Positions 26,823 through 36,906 of a stretch of 38,041 nt of DNA are shown piece by piece (within the stretch, counting starts at the first letter, position 1; the number at the start of each line of letters is the position of its first letter). The DNA comes from Sedimenticola hydrogenitrophicus (GTDB lineage: Bacteria > Pseudomonadota > Gammaproteobacteria > Chromatiales > Chromatiaceae), in contig NZ_JAQGEI010000045.1 of the NCBI RefSeq assembly GCF_029017505.1, positions 1-38,041 on the forward strand, written 5' to 3'. The notes below the pieces were generated by a model. It saw only the letters and a program-made list of their open reading frames with translations. It ran no database searches and was not told the origin of the DNA. The position numbers and the translations under genes were made by a program.

Positions 26823-26918
26823 ATGTTTTCCACGATGAACCGCATATGGCAAAGGGTACATCGTCGCATTCGGGGGGCTGTGGTTACAGTTCCCCAATGC
26901 AACTCCTCCGGCGCTTAA
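26823..26918 (+). CDS. Possible 31-residue small ORF
   Basis: ATG with AAGG 8 bases upstream opens a 31-codon frame ending in TAA, just before a strong terminator. The peptide (MFSTMNRIWQRVHRRIRGAV, then a short tail) is basic and amphipathic. The same bases fold into a long hairpin (GCATT at 26866 to AATGC at 26900), so this may instead be a small RNA or the 3' UTR of mlaC. No family is recognised. Confidence 0.25.
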   Translation: MFSTMNRIWQRVHRRIRGAVVTVPQCNSSGA

Positions 26919-26928
26919 ACGGCGCTTT

Positions 26929-26964
26929 CGGGCTCATCCCCTCCCCAGATGAGTCCGTTTTTTT
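26929..26964 (+). terminator. Rho-independent terminator
   Basis: CGGGCTCAT (26929-26937) pairs with ATGAGTCCG (26949-26957), a 9-bp stem with one G-U pair, followed by seven T. It ends either the mlaC transcript, 207 bp past its stop, or a separate short transcript from this gap. Confidence 0.8.
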
Positions 26965-27002
26965 ATCTCCCCCGAATAGCGATCGCCCCAGTAGGATATC
27001 CG

Positions 27003-27569
27003 TCAACCCCGAATCACCCGGCCGCTGGCGCCGTCGCGAATGGTGGAGGGGGCGCGGCGGCCGCCCAGCGGCGCATTGAGGAGGCAGTCGACCCGGCTGC
27101 CCAGGCGCAGACGCACCTGCAGCGCGGAGCGGGCCGGGTGCTGGCCGCTGCGGTTGGCGCTGGTGGAGACGAGGGGGGAGTCGCAGGCGCGGCAGAGGGC
27201 GGCGGCCGGCGGATGGGCGGTGACCCGTACGGCGAGGCTGGCGTGCACCCCGGTGAGCCAGAACGGTAGCCAGTCGGCGGCCGGCAACAGCCAGGTGTGG
27301 GGTCCCGGCCAGCTGGCCAGGATCCGCTGCATCAACGGCTCCGCCAGGGGTTTCACAAAGGGCCGCAGCTGCTCGAAATCGGCGGCGATCAGGATCACGC
27401 CCTTTTCCACCGGACGTTGCTTGAGTGCCAGCAGCGCCTCCATGGCGGATTCATTCAGGGGGTCGCAACCGAGGCCGTAGACCGCCTCGGTGGGGTAGGC
27501 AATGAGGCCGCCGTGATGAAAACAGCGCGCGGCCTCACGCAGTTTCCAGGGGATAACCGGGTGACGCAT
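27003..27569 (-). CDS. tsaC: Threonylcarbamoyl-AMP synthase TsaC
   Basis: Makes threonylcarbamoyl-AMP from threonine, bicarbonate and ATP for the t6A37 modification of ANN-decoding tRNAs. The 188-residue protein is the short YrdC/TsaC form without the Sua5 domain. Motifs: GGLIAYPTEAVYGLGCDP, ALKQRP, SWPGPHTWLLP and SPLVSTSANRSG. It starts 12 bases after purE and is almost certainly co-transcribed with it. The end lies 38 bp from the T-tract of the convergent terminator. Confidence 0.95.
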   Translation of the reverse strand: MRHPVIPWKLREAARCFHHGGLIAYPTEAVYGLGCDPLNESAMEALLALKQRPVEKGVILIAADFEQLRPFVKPLAEPLMQRILASWPGPHTWLLPAADWLPFWLTGVHASLAVRVTAHPPAAALCRACDSPLVSTSANRSGQHPARSALQVRLRLGSRVDCLLNAPLGGRRAPSTIRDGASGRVIRG

Positions 27570-27581
27570 CCGTTCCCGGGC

Positions 27582-28082
27582 TCAGAGGGATGCCTGCAGT
27601 TTGGCATCCTTCTCCTTGACCTCGTTGGCGTTTCTCTCCCGGTCCGCGCGGATCCTGGCCGCCAGGTCGGGGTCCGACAGGGCCAGGATCTGTGCGGCCA
27701 GATAGCCGGCGTTCTTGGCGCCGGCCTTGCCCACTGCCACGGTGGCCACGGGGATGCCGCCCGGCATCTGCACGGTGGAGAGCAGTGCATCCATCCCCTG
27801 CAGGGGACCGCTGTCCAGCGGGATGCCGATAACCGGTTTCAGGGTCAGACCGGCCACGGTGCCGGCCAGATGCGCCGCCAGCCCGGCGGCGCAGATAAAG
27901 GCGGCGCAGCCACGGGCATCGGCATCCTTCACATAACTGTGGGTCGCATCCGGGGTGCGGTGCGCGGAGGTGATCTTCGCCTCAAACGGGATACCGAGGG
28001 AGTTGAGAACATCCATCGTAGACTGAAGTACCGGCAGGTCCGAGTCGGATCCCATCAGAACTGCGATAAAAGGTTTGCTCAT
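27582..28082 (-). CDS. purE: N5-carboxyaminoimidazole ribonucleotide mutase
   Basis: Class I PurE, converting N5-CAIR to CAIR in purine synthesis. 166 residues with GSDSD (11-15), SAHRTP (39-44) and AGLAAHLAG. PurE of this class depends on PurK, but no purK is adjacent: tsaC takes the place where purK commonly follows. PurK must therefore be encoded elsewhere. Confidence 0.96.
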   Translation of the reverse strand: MSKPFIAVLMGSDSDLPVLQSTMDVLNSLGIPFEAKITSAHRTPDATHSYVKDADARGCAAFICAAGLAAHLAGTVAGLTLKPVIGIPLDSGPLQGMDALLSTVQMPGGIPVATVAVGKAGAKNAGYLAAQILALSDPDLAARIRADRERNANEVKEKDAKLQASL

Positions 28083-28218
28083 GGCTCACTACCCAAAATC
28101 GATTAAAAAATGAGCAGGCAACGATACCGGAATTTTTTTGGCACGGCTATGCCTTGCTGCTATCCACATACACCGCACCTTGCCAGTTTCCCACTCCCCG
28201 GACGGGGTGTGGGCCGTA

Positions 28219-28244
28219 GTTGGGGTGAGCTTGCGAACCCCAAC
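28219..28244. repeat. GTTGGGGT hairpin
   Basis: GTTGGGGT (28219-28226) and ACCCCAAC (28237-28244) enclose GAGCTTGCGA. It is related to the hairpin at 21322-21346 and lies between purE and the VOC gene. The rest of 28083-28313 shows nothing recognisable. Confidence 0.5.
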
Positions 28245-28313
28245 GCGCTGATCCGGAGCGCCAGAAAGGGCTATGCTACTATGGGTCAGGTTTTTCGTTT
28301 CAGGGTGATGGTG

Positions 28314-28688
28314 ATGGGCAACACAGATCAGCGGCCTCCGCTATGGGTGGGGCATATTTTTCTGGCGACCAACCGGCTGGAGCAGTCCGCCGACTTCATG
28401 CGCCGGATGGGTATGCGCCCGGTGGACCTGGGGGAAGACTACGCGATTTTCGAAATGCGCGGCGGCACCCACCTGATCCTCTCCAAGGTGACCCAGTTCA
28501 CCCCGGGGGAGGCGGATTTCGATCTGATGGTGGATGACCTGGAGGCAACCCATCGGCGATTTGCCACCCTGGAGCTCAACCCCTCGCCCATCGAACCGGG
28601 CAGCATCCACTCCAGCTTCAATCTCAGGGAGCCGGGCGGGAACCTGATCCGGGTACTCTCCAGCCATGTGGGCAATGAGCCGGTCTAG
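28314..28688 (+). CDS. VOC-superfamily (glyoxalase-like) protein
   Basis: A 124-residue single VOC domain. It starts GHIFLATNRLEQSADFMRRMGMRPVDLG and ends NLREPGGNLIRVLSSH, the paired beta-alpha-beta-beta-beta units of the glyoxalase/bleomycin-resistance/dioxygenase fold. Possible metal ligands are H near the start and the late E in REPGG. The frame is open from 28110, but the extra 68 residues run through a repeat hairpin and lack VOC character. ATG 28314 has CAGGG at correct spacing. Function unknown. Confidence 0.82.
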   Translation: MGNTDQRPPLWVGHIFLATNRLEQSADFMRRMGMRPVDLGEDYAIFEMRGGTHLILSKVTQFTPGEADFDLMVDDLEATHRRFATLELNPSPIEPGSIHSSFNLREPGGNLIRVLSSHVGNEPV

Positions 28689-28711
28689 GAGCCAGTCGGG
28701 CTTGACCGATC

Positions 28712-28817
28712 GTAGCGAAGGAAAGCGCATGCCATCCTCAGGTCCGTAAACGGTACATCCATGTACCACTCCTCACCGCAACAATGGTGGATGCGCCTAC
28801 CGGCTTATCCACCCTAC
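28712..28817. repeat. Family A repeat, inverted orientation
   Basis: The core from GCGCATGCCATCCTCAGGTC through GGTACATCCATGTACC to GCTTATCCACCCTAC matches the complete copies. The left arm is eroded (CGTAGCGAAGGAAAGC). CTAGT follows at 28823, as at the ends of the 16334-16522 element. Confidence 0.7.
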
Positions 28818-28863
28818 GAAACTAGTTTATTAGAATGATGAACTACAAGGAGGACGATGGATC

Positions 28864-29505
28864 ATGAACGGCCAGCCGGTGTGGATGGAGAAGGTGGAAC
28901 AGCTCGGCCTGTTCCCGACCCCGGTCTGGACATTCCATCTGACAGCGGCGGCGCGCGCCCGGGTGCAGGGTGAGATGGTGCCCCTGCTCGACCGCCTCCG
29001 CCCGGTTGCCGAGGCGCGGCCAGCGGGCCAGGGCTGGCAGTCGCCGCGGGATCTGCACCGGCACCCCGAGTGCGCCACCCTGGTCGGCTATATCGATGAG
29101 AGTATCGGCAACATCCTGCGCTATCTGAAGATCGGCTACGAGGCGTTCGAGATCACCGGCTGCTGGGCCAACGTCAACCCACCGGGGGTGGCCCACCGCA
29201 GCCACAGCCACCCCAACAACTACCTCAGCGGGGTCTACTACCTGCAGACGCCGGCGGGCGCCGATAGCATCAACTTCCACGACCCCCGGGTGCAGGCCGC
29301 CATCATTCGCCCGCCGGTCACGGAGCTGACCGCGGCCAATACCGACCAGGTGGTGGTGCGGGTCGAGCCCGGCACCCTGTTGCTGTTTCCCGCCTGGCTG
29401 CAGCACTCGGTCGAGGCCAACGGCAGCGACGCTGAACGCATCAGCATCAGCTTCAACATGATGTTTTCCGCCTATGCCGAGCAGCTGGGCAAGCCCCTGT
29501 GGTGA
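28864..29505 (+). CDS. TIGR02466-type putative 2OG-Fe(II) oxygenase
   Basis: A 213-residue protein resembling the TIGR02466 family, related to phytanoyl/prolyl hydroxylase-like 2-oxoglutarate Fe(II) dioxygenases. The double-stranded beta-helix core reads HRSHSHPNNYLSGVYYL, INFHDPR, GTLLLFPAWLQHSVEAN and RISISFNMMF. The H in the first segment and H in LQHS are likely iron ligands. AAGGAGG at 28847-28853 is a very strong ribosome site, 10 bases before the ATG used. An out-of-frame ATG lies between. Substrate unknown; phage and cyanophage carry similar genes, but nothing else here is phage-like. Confidence 0.83.
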   Translation: MNGQPVWMEKVEQLGLFPTPVWTFHLTAAARARVQGEMVPLLDRLRPVAEARPAGQGWQSPRDLHRHPECATLVGYIDESIGNILRYLKIGYEAFEITGCWANVNPPGVAHRSHSHPNNYLSGVYYLQTPAGADSINFHDPRVQAAIIRPPVTELTAANTDQVVVRVEPGTLLLFPAWLQHSVEANGSDAERISISFNMMFSAYAEQLGKPLW

Positions 29506-29542
29506 ACGGCGAAAGCGTATGGGTTCAGGGCATCGTTCAGGG

Positions 29543-29749
29543 GTAACTACTCACGGAGTGATTGGCCTGCCTTGTTGGCCGATCTTGATGGCGCCTCGAA
29601 TCCGGCCCTTTTTTCAGATTCAAGCCTGCCCTTGTTTGAGCGAAGCGAGTTTGGGCAGGCGCTGAAAAAGGGGCCGGATTCGAGGAGATAAGCCAACGTG
29701 TGAGGCCGGCAAGGCAGGCCAGTCACTTACAGACCGATTGAGTAGTTAC
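29543..29749. mobile_element. IS66-like MITE with 8-bp target duplication
   Basis: A 207-bp element that can fold on itself almost completely. The ends are GTAACTACTCA and its inverse, with GGCCTGCCTTG/CAAGGCAGGCC and CGAATCCGGCCC/GGGCCGGATTCG pairing further in. Flanks are GTTCAGGG (29535-29542) and ATTCAGGG (29750-29757), an 8-bp duplication with one mismatch. GTAA ends with 8-bp duplications are the hallmark of the IS66 family. The right duplication contains the stop codon of the SNF2 gene, which stays intact. Confidence 0.75.
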
Positions 29750-29751
29750 AT

Positions 29752-32700
29752 TCAGGGGGCGGTATCGGCCGCCAGCAGGGCGCTGATGGTGGCGGCGTCC
29801 AGGAGTAACTCGTCTCCCGCTTTCTCTTTTCCATAGACCCGGTTGGCCAACTGCTGTTTCTTCGCCTGCAGGGCCAGGATCTTCTCCTCGACGGTGCCCT
29901 CGGTGATCAGCTTGTAGACGAACACCGGCTTCTCCTGGCCGATGCGGTGGGCGCGATCGGTGGCCTGCATTTCCACGGCCGGGTTCCACCAGGGATCATA
30001 GTGGATCACGGTGTCGGCCTCGGTGAGGTTGAGCCCGACGCCACCGGTCTTGAGGCTGATGAGAAACAGGTCCACCTCGCCGTGGCGGAAGCTGTCGATC
30101 ACCTGGTCGCGTTTGCGGGTCTGCCCGGTCAGCTTGCAGTAGCGGATCCCCGCCCCCTGCAGCGCCTGCTCAATCAGGCTCAGCATGGAGGTGAACTGGG
30201 AGAACAGCAGGATGCGGCGCCCCTCTTCGAGCAGCTCCGGCAGCAGCTCCATCAGCATCTCCAGTTTCGCTGAACGGGCGTCCCGGCCGCCCCCGGTCCC
30301 CACCGGCAGCAGGCGCGGGTCGCAGCAGACCTGGCGCAACTTGAGCAGGGCGTCGAGTATGGTGATGTGGCTGCGCGCCAGGCCCTTTTTGGCGATGGCG
30401 TCGCGCACCTTTTTCTCCATCGTCAGGCGGATGCTCTCGTAGAGGGCGGCCTGCCTGCCCGCGATGGGCACGGTGCGCAGCAGTTCGCTCTTCGGCGGCA
30501 GCTCGCCGGCGACGACATCCTTGGTACGGCGCAGCATGAAGGGGGCGGTGCGTTGCGCGAGGCGTTGCAGCCGCGCCTGGTCGCCCTGTTTTTCGATCGG
30601 GGTGCGATAGCGGCGGGTGAACTGCTCGTGGCTGCCCAGGAAACCCGGCAGCAGGAAGTCGAACTGGGCCCACAGTTCGCCCAGGTGGTTCTCCATCGGC
30701 GTACCGGTGAGACAGAGGCGATGGTTGGCCTTGATCGCCCGCACCAGTTGCGCCGCCTGGGCGCGGGGGTTCTTGATCTGCTGCGCCTCGTCGAGGATCA
30801 GGTAGTGGCAGGGTTGGGCGAGCAGTACCTCCCGGTCACGCGGCAGCAGCGGATAGGTGGTGAGGATGAGGTCGTACGCGTCCAGGGTGTGGAAATGCTC
30901 GTTCCGTCCGGGGCCGTGCAGCACCAGCACCTTGAGCCGCGGAGTAAAGCGCGTCGCCTCGCGCCGCCAGTTGCCCATCAGGCTGGTGGGGGCGATGATC
31001 AGGCTGGGGTGCTGCATCCGCCCGGCACGCTTTTCCACCGCCAGGTGGGCCAGGGTCTGCACCGTCTTGCCCAACCCCATGTCGTCGGCGAGAATGCCGG
31101 CCAGCTCATACTCGCGCAGGAACTGCAGCCAGTTCAGCCCCTGCTGCTGGTAACCGCGCAGTTCGCCCTTGAAGGTGCTGGGCGGCTTGACATGTTTGAT
31201 CCCGGTAAAGCCGCGCAGTTTTTTTGCCAGGCGTTGCAGGGAGCGCGCGCCACGGATCTCGATATCGCCCAGCTCCAGCAGGCGCGGCGCATCGAGGCGT
31301 GACAGGCGCAGTTCACTGCCGCCCCCCAGGCTGTCGAAGAGCTCGATGATGTTCTGCAGGATCGGCTCGATCTGCTCCCGCGCCACCTCGACATAGTGAC
31401 CCGCTGCATAGGGAAGATAGAGGGTCGGTGGCAGGGTGCCGGGGCGATAGTCGTCGATCAGCCCGCTGATCAGCGGCAGCAAGGGATACTTCCGGTCGCC
31501 GATCTGGATATCGAAGCGCAGGCCGAACCAGTCGCTGTCCGACTCCTCCACCTCGGCGCTGATGTCGGTGGCGCGGCTGAGGCTGAGGGTCGACTCCGCT
31601 GCCTGTTCCACCTGCCAGCCCTCGGCCTGCAGGCGCGGCACCACCTCGCCGAGGAAGCGGAACCAGGCGCCCAGGGCGGCCTGGCGCGCGCCCGCGATGG
31701 GTAGTGGCGTGAAGCGACCCGGCCGGGCCGCATCGCGCTGCAGGCCCTCGGCCATCAGCCGTTCGCCGGCCGCGCTCTCGGCGGTTGGGTCACGGTGGAT
31801 GCGCAGCAGCCTGCCGTCCTCCCCCCGGGTGATCGTCGCCGCGCCGGGGGCGGGATCGATCAGCAGCTCGCCCCTCTCGCCCTTTCCACCATAGCGGAAT
31901 TGCAGCGCCAGCATGGAGTTGAGCGGCTCGCTGCCGTCGAGATGCAGGGTGAGCCGCGGCACCGGCGGTACCGCGCCGAGATCGGTGATCTCGACCGGCT
32001 CGGGGGTGGGCAGTTGCGGGTGGTGTAGCGCCAGCAGGCGGCTGATCCGTCCGGCCTCGCCGCGCGGGACCGGCGGGGCCGAGGCGATAGCATGCAGGTG
32101 ATCGGCATCGATCCCGTCTGGCAGCACCACTGCCCCGGCCTCGTGGCGCGCCGGGTCGATATACAAGGGCGGGGTGACGGGCACCATCAGCGCCGCATCC
32201 GCCAGGCCGAGCACCAGGCGCAGCATGCGGCCTTCGTTTTCCCATTTCAACACGGCGTCGCGGACCGCGCCGCGCCGTAGCGGCCGCTCACGCTGCTCCC
32301 CCCAGAAGGCGCGTCCGCTGTCGAGCATCATGCCCAGCGCGGGGTTGCCGGCGGCTCCGCGCAACAGCGTGCCGCCCCACTGATAGGTGTTGCAGGCATT
32401 CAGCAGGGCGATGATCTCCGCGTCGATCGGCTGCAGGTAGCGCGGTGTCTGGTAGTGATTGCCGAGGGTCGCCAGGGTGACCCGGCGCCCCTTGCCGAAG
32501 CGGCCGTCACGCTTGCGCCGGGCAACGGTGAAGTTGACCTCGATGGCGCCCTTACTGCCCGGCTCGAGGGCATAGAGGAGCTGATCGACCGCGGCTCCAC
32601 CGGTCCGCGCCAGGGGCTGTTCCGGCGACTGAAACCGTTCGAGCCAGTCGGCAAAGGCCGAGGCGTCGCCGGACTGGATCCGGCCGGCTCCCTCGCGTTG

Positions 32701-32967
32701 CCGGCAGGCCAGGCAGGCGGCAACCACATGCTTGCAGTTATACCCCACCGGGCAGTCGCAGAAGCCCTCGATCTCGATGCCCTCGGGCGAGCGGTAGAGT
32801 CCAATATCCTGGTCGTAGAGCCGCTGGCCGCTGCCCCGGGTGGTGGTCAGCAGGCGGATGCCGGCGTCGTCCGAGCGGATCACCTCGATGATCTCGACCC
32901 GCCCCTGGTGAAAATAACTGTTACCGCGCTCGTAGGCGCCGGGGCCGCACTCCCTGCGCAGCAGCAT
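29752..32967 (-). CDS. SWIM zinc finger SNF2-family helicase/translocase
   Basis: A 1071-residue DNA-stimulated ATPase. A SWIM zinc finger (C70, C72, C78, H80 in CDCPVGYNCKH) is followed by a long variable region and a C-terminal SNF2 core: DDMGLGKTVQTL, ILDEAQQIKNP, LTGTPMENHLGELW, LFSQFTSM, LKTGGVGLNL and ATDRAHRIGQ. The family resembles RapA/HepA-like remodelers of bacterial nucleoprotein or RNA polymerase. The frame continues to 33108, but AGGAG lies 9 bases before ATG 32967 and the extension crosses non-coding DNA. It is next to a RecQ helicase and a DNA ligase; joint repair function is inference. Confidence 0.92.
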   Translation of the reverse strand: MLLRRECGPGAYERGNSYFHQGRVEIIEVIRSDDAGIRLLTTTRGSGQRLYDQDIGLYRSPEGIEIEGFCDCPVGYNCKHVVAACLACRQREGAGRIQSGDASAFADWLERFQSPEQPLARTGGAAVDQLLYALEPGSKGAIEVNFTVARRKRDGRFGKGRRVTLATLGNHYQTPRYLQPIDAEIIALLNACNTYQWGGTLLRGAAGNPALGMMLDSGRAFWGEQRERPLRRGAVRDAVLKWENEGRMLRLVLGLADAALMVPVTPPLYIDPARHEAGAVVLPDGIDADHLHAIASAPPVPRGEAGRISRLLALHHPQLPTPEPVEITDLGAVPPVPRLTLHLDGSEPLNSMLALQFRYGGKGERGELLIDPAPGAATITRGEDGRLLRIHRDPTAESAAGERLMAEGLQRDAARPGRFTPLPIAGARQAALGAWFRFLGEVVPRLQAEGWQVEQAAESTLSLSRATDISAEVEESDSDWFGLRFDIQIGDRKYPLLPLISGLIDDYRPGTLPPTLYLPYAAGHYVEVAREQIEPILQNIIELFDSLGGGSELRLSRLDAPRLLELGDIEIRGARSLQRLAKKLRGFTGIKHVKPPSTFKGELRGYQQQGLNWLQFLREYELAGILADDMGLGKTVQTLAHLAVEKRAGRMQHPSLIIAPTSLMGNWRREATRFTPRLKVLVLHGPGRNEHFHTLDAYDLILTTYPLLPRDREVLLAQPCHYLILDEAQQIKNPRAQAAQLVRAIKANHRLCLTGTPMENHLGELWAQFDFLLPGFLGSHEQFTRRYRTPIEKQGDQARLQRLAQRTAPFMLRRTKDVVAGELPPKSELLRTVPIAGRQAALYESIRLTMEKKVRDAIAKKGLARSHITILDALLKLRQVCCDPRLLPVGTGGGRDARSAKLEMLMELLPELLEEGRRILLFSQFTSMLSLIEQALQGAGIRYCKLTGQTRKRDQVIDSFRHGEVDLFLISLKTGGVGLNLTEADTVIHYDPWWNPAVEMQATDRAHRIGQEKPVFVYKLITEGTVEEKILALQAKKQQLANRVYGKEKAGDELLLDAATISALLAADTAP

Positions 32968-33157
32968 GGCGGTTATCTCCTGGATCTCGATGTTCAATGG
33001 CGTGCTCGTTGCGGGTTTGTCATCAGTGGGCTTAGGCAAAGTCGGCCATGTTACTCCAGGGCGACGGCAGCGAGAACACCCTCCATTGATCCAGGGCGCC
33101 CCGAACATACATCCATGGCCCGGACTGGTAACTCGTGTATCGGAGCTCGCAGTACTT

Positions 33158-33322
33158 GTAGGGTGGGTTAGGCGCGCCCTGCGCCGGGGTTGGTCGTTTG
33201 CATTGCATCGTGCGCGCGCCGTAACCCACCGTTTGGCGGTTGAGAAATCGGTGGGTTACGCGGCGCCCGGGTGTGGTAGTGGCCGGGAAGCGTGGTGCCT
33301 GTGCGCCGCTAACCCACCCTAC
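33158..33322. repeat. Repeat family B, second copy
   Basis: GTAGGGTGGGTTAGGCGC and GCTAACCCACCCTAC form the ends, with an inner GTAACCCACCG/CGGTGGGTTAC hairpin. Its right end and the bases just outside (CTACGAATT) became the target duplication of the adjacent 210-bp element, which therefore inserted later. Confidence 0.75.
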
Positions 33323-33327
33323 GAATT

Positions 33328-33537
33328 GGGTGCAATCGAAAGTGTTGGTCAGCTTATTTGGCAACCGAAAAAACGGTTATTTACGGATTCAGCCCGTAGG
33401 GTGGATAAGCCGGTAGGCGCATCCACCATTGCTACGGTGAGGAGTGGTACATGGATGTACCGTTTACGGACCTGAGGATGGCATGCGCAAGCTTATCCAC
33501 CCTACAGTACTACTGACCAACACTTTCGATTGCACCC
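33328..33537. mobile_element. 210-bp MITE with 25-bp ends and 9-bp target duplication
   Basis: Perfect 25-bp terminal inverted repeats (33328-33352 and 33513-33537, starting GGGTGCAATCGAAAGTG). An exact 9-bp direct repeat CTACGAATT flanks it at 33319-33327 and 33538-33546. Most of the interior is a complete family A repeat (33396-33505), preceded by a small AACCG/CGGTT hairpin. No reading frame of substance is present. The perfect ends mean it moved recently. The transposase family is not identified. Confidence 0.88.
33396..33505. repeat. Repeat family A, complete copy
   Basis: Ends GTAGGGTGGATAAGC and GCTTATCCACCCTAC are a perfect 15-bp inverted pair. The interior has GGTACATGGATGTACC (a hairpin with 7-bp arms), GTTTACGGACCTGAGG and ATGGCATGCGC. 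Other copies: 36-70, 8803-8879, 16366-16477, 21155-21235, 28712-28817 and 37725-37799. Here it is the cargo of the 210-bp element. Confidence 0.8.
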
Positions 33538-33612
33538 CTACGAATTCAGGGCCATGCATCGCGGCAGCCATGCTGTTAGGATATAGGTTCAGCCACAACA
33601 CGGAGCATTACC

Positions 33613-35535
<1,923 letters not shown>

Positions 35536-35558
35536 TCGGGTCAAACACGGGCGCTGTT

Positions 35559-35579
35559 GGGGAGGCGTAGCGCCTCCCC
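35559..35579. terminator. Perfect hairpin between convergent genes
   Basis: GGGGAGGCG, loop TAG, CGCCTCCCC: nine perfect GC-rich pairs between the 3' ends of the recQ-like gene and the convergent ligase gene. No T-tract follows on either strand, so it is a probable bidirectional transcript boundary rather than a textbook terminator. Confidence 0.6.
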
Positions 35580-35600
35580 ATTCACTCACTCAACCGCCAA

Positions 35601-36449
35601 CTACGGTTTACGAACACGCCAGAAGACCGGAAAGCGCGGCTTGCCGTGGCGGGTCCAGCCGTGGTGCTTGAAGGTGATGGTGCTGCCGATTGGCGGCGGA
35701 TCGCGCCGTTGGGCATCGCTCAGTCCCGAGCCGACGGCAAAGCGGGTGCCGTCGGGCAGCACCACCTGCAGCGATCCCACCAGCCCCGCGTACTTGCCCT
35801 GGCCGGGGTTGTAAGCCACCACCTCCGCCTCACTGTCGTCGAAGCGCTTGTACTTGCGCAGGTGCTCGCTGCGGCCCGGCTGGTAGGGGGAGGCGGCGGC
35901 GCGCAACATCACCCCCTCGCCCCCCTGTGTCTCGATGCCATCCAGCACCTGTTCCAGATGCATCCTTCCGGTGCAGCGGGTCTGGGTCGCCAGGCCGATG
36001 GGGGAGGGCGGCCGTTGCGCCAGCCAGTGTTGCACCACCTGCATACGCGCCTCGAACGGCCCCGCCTGTGTTGGCGCATCGAAAATCAGGTAACGGATCT
36101 CATCCCAGCCCGGCCCGGGTGCATAATCACGCACGCTCGCCAGCGTTTGCGCAAAACGGCCCCGCCCGGCCCATAGCTCGCCGTCGACCGGAAATGGCGG
36201 CAGGGCGGCGCGGAAGGCCGCGGGCAGGTTGATGGCTTCGCCGCCTCGGCTCAGCATGCGCGTGCCGTCCCAGAAGCCACGCACCCCGTCGTACTTCTCG
36301 CTCACCCACCAGCCGGTCGGGTCGTCCCCCGAATGCCACAACGTCGCCAGCATCAGCCGGGGTGCCTCGGCCAGTGCGTGACCGCCGGCCGCGAGCAGCC
36401 AGCACAGGCACAACAGTTTTACCGGGGATAAACGCAGCGGGATTCTCAT
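35601..36449 (-). CDS. Exported ATP-dependent DNA ligase (Lig E type)
   Basis: A 282-residue minimal ATP-dependent DNA ligase. The signal peptide (KLLCLCWLLAAGGHALA) points to the periplasm. The nucleotidyltransferase motif I is K52-Y-D-G-V-R, followed by DGELW, GGEGVMLR and LRKYKRF (motif V lysines), then an OB domain ending GKPRFPVFWRVR. Size and signal match Lig E, a periplasmic ligase in proteobacteria linked to competence or extracellular DNA. Nicked double-stranded DNA is the expected substrate. Confidence 0.9.
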   Translation of the reverse strand: MRIPLRLSPVKLLCLCWLLAAGGHALAEAPRLMLATLWHSGDDPTGWWVSEKYDGVRGFWDGTRMLSRGGEAINLPAAFRAALPPFPVDGELWAGRGRFAQTLASVRDYAPGPGWDEIRYLIFDAPTQAGPFEARMQVVQHWLAQRPPSPIGLATQTRCTGRMHLEQVLDGIETQGGEGVMLRAAASPYQPGRSEHLRKYKRFDDSEAEVVAYNPGQGKYAGLVGSLQVVLPDGTRFAVGSGLSDAQRRDPPPIGSTITFKHHGWTRHGKPRFPVFWRVRKP

Positions 36450-36576
36450 GGCGTAACAAGCTCCTTTTGTTGCGGAAGAGAGAAGGTGTCACTGTATCAG
36501 CCGTGGCTCCAGGTGCAATACCTATCAACTCGATTGGTTGAACTGGGCTGGTCATTCTTGATGATTCGGGCTAACT

Positions 36577-36769
36577 AGTGTCCATCCAGAAACGCACGTA
36601 ATTTAAATTGTCGTCACCCCGGCGGAGGCCGGGGTCCAGGGGATTCAACAGGTTACTGGATTATTCGCTTCGCTCACCCTTCGGGCCGACTTTCAGTCGT
36701 GCAACGCGCTTCGCGCTTTTGTCCGGCATTCGCCGGAATGACGATTTCTGTAGTTTCTGGATAGGCACT
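36577..36769. mobile_element. 193-bp MITE with 4-bp target duplication
   Basis: Ends are AGTGTCCATCCAGAAAC and, inverted, AGTGCCTATCCAGAAAC, flanked by AACT on both sides (36573-36576 and 36770-36773). The interior (GTCACCCCGGCGGAGGCCGG ... CGCCGGAATGACG) shares the core with TTCGCTTCGCTCACCCTTC with the MITEs at 11.5 and 22 kb, although the ends and duplication length differ. The rest of 36450-36906 has no visible gene. Confidence 0.75.
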
Positions 36770-36906
36770 AACTATGAGTCGCGGATTTAACTCGTATGTG
36801 CAACTCAATGTTCGGAATAGAGGGCAAACCGCAGAAGGAAGAAAGCAACTTAACCGGGTGTAACAAAATGGCTGACCACGTCAATTCCCATCAACGTCGG
36901 CCCCCT

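Noticed and set aside
28110-28313. N-terminal extension of the VOC protein
   Set aside because: The extra codons run through an intergenic hairpin, have no VOC character, and a well-placed ribosome site precedes ATG 28314.
28341-28769. Frames starting with the same peptide VHGCTVYGPEDGM here and at 33444
   Set aside because: The shared peptide is a translation of the family A repeat core, not a conserved protein.
28864-29505. Prophage origin of the 2OG oxygenase-like gene
   Set aside because: No structural, integrase or lysis genes lie nearby and base composition matches the surroundings.
32968-33108. 47-residue N-terminal extension of the SNF2 protein
   Set aside because: ATG 32967 has AGGAG at good spacing and starts with the domain; the upstream part has no homology-like features.
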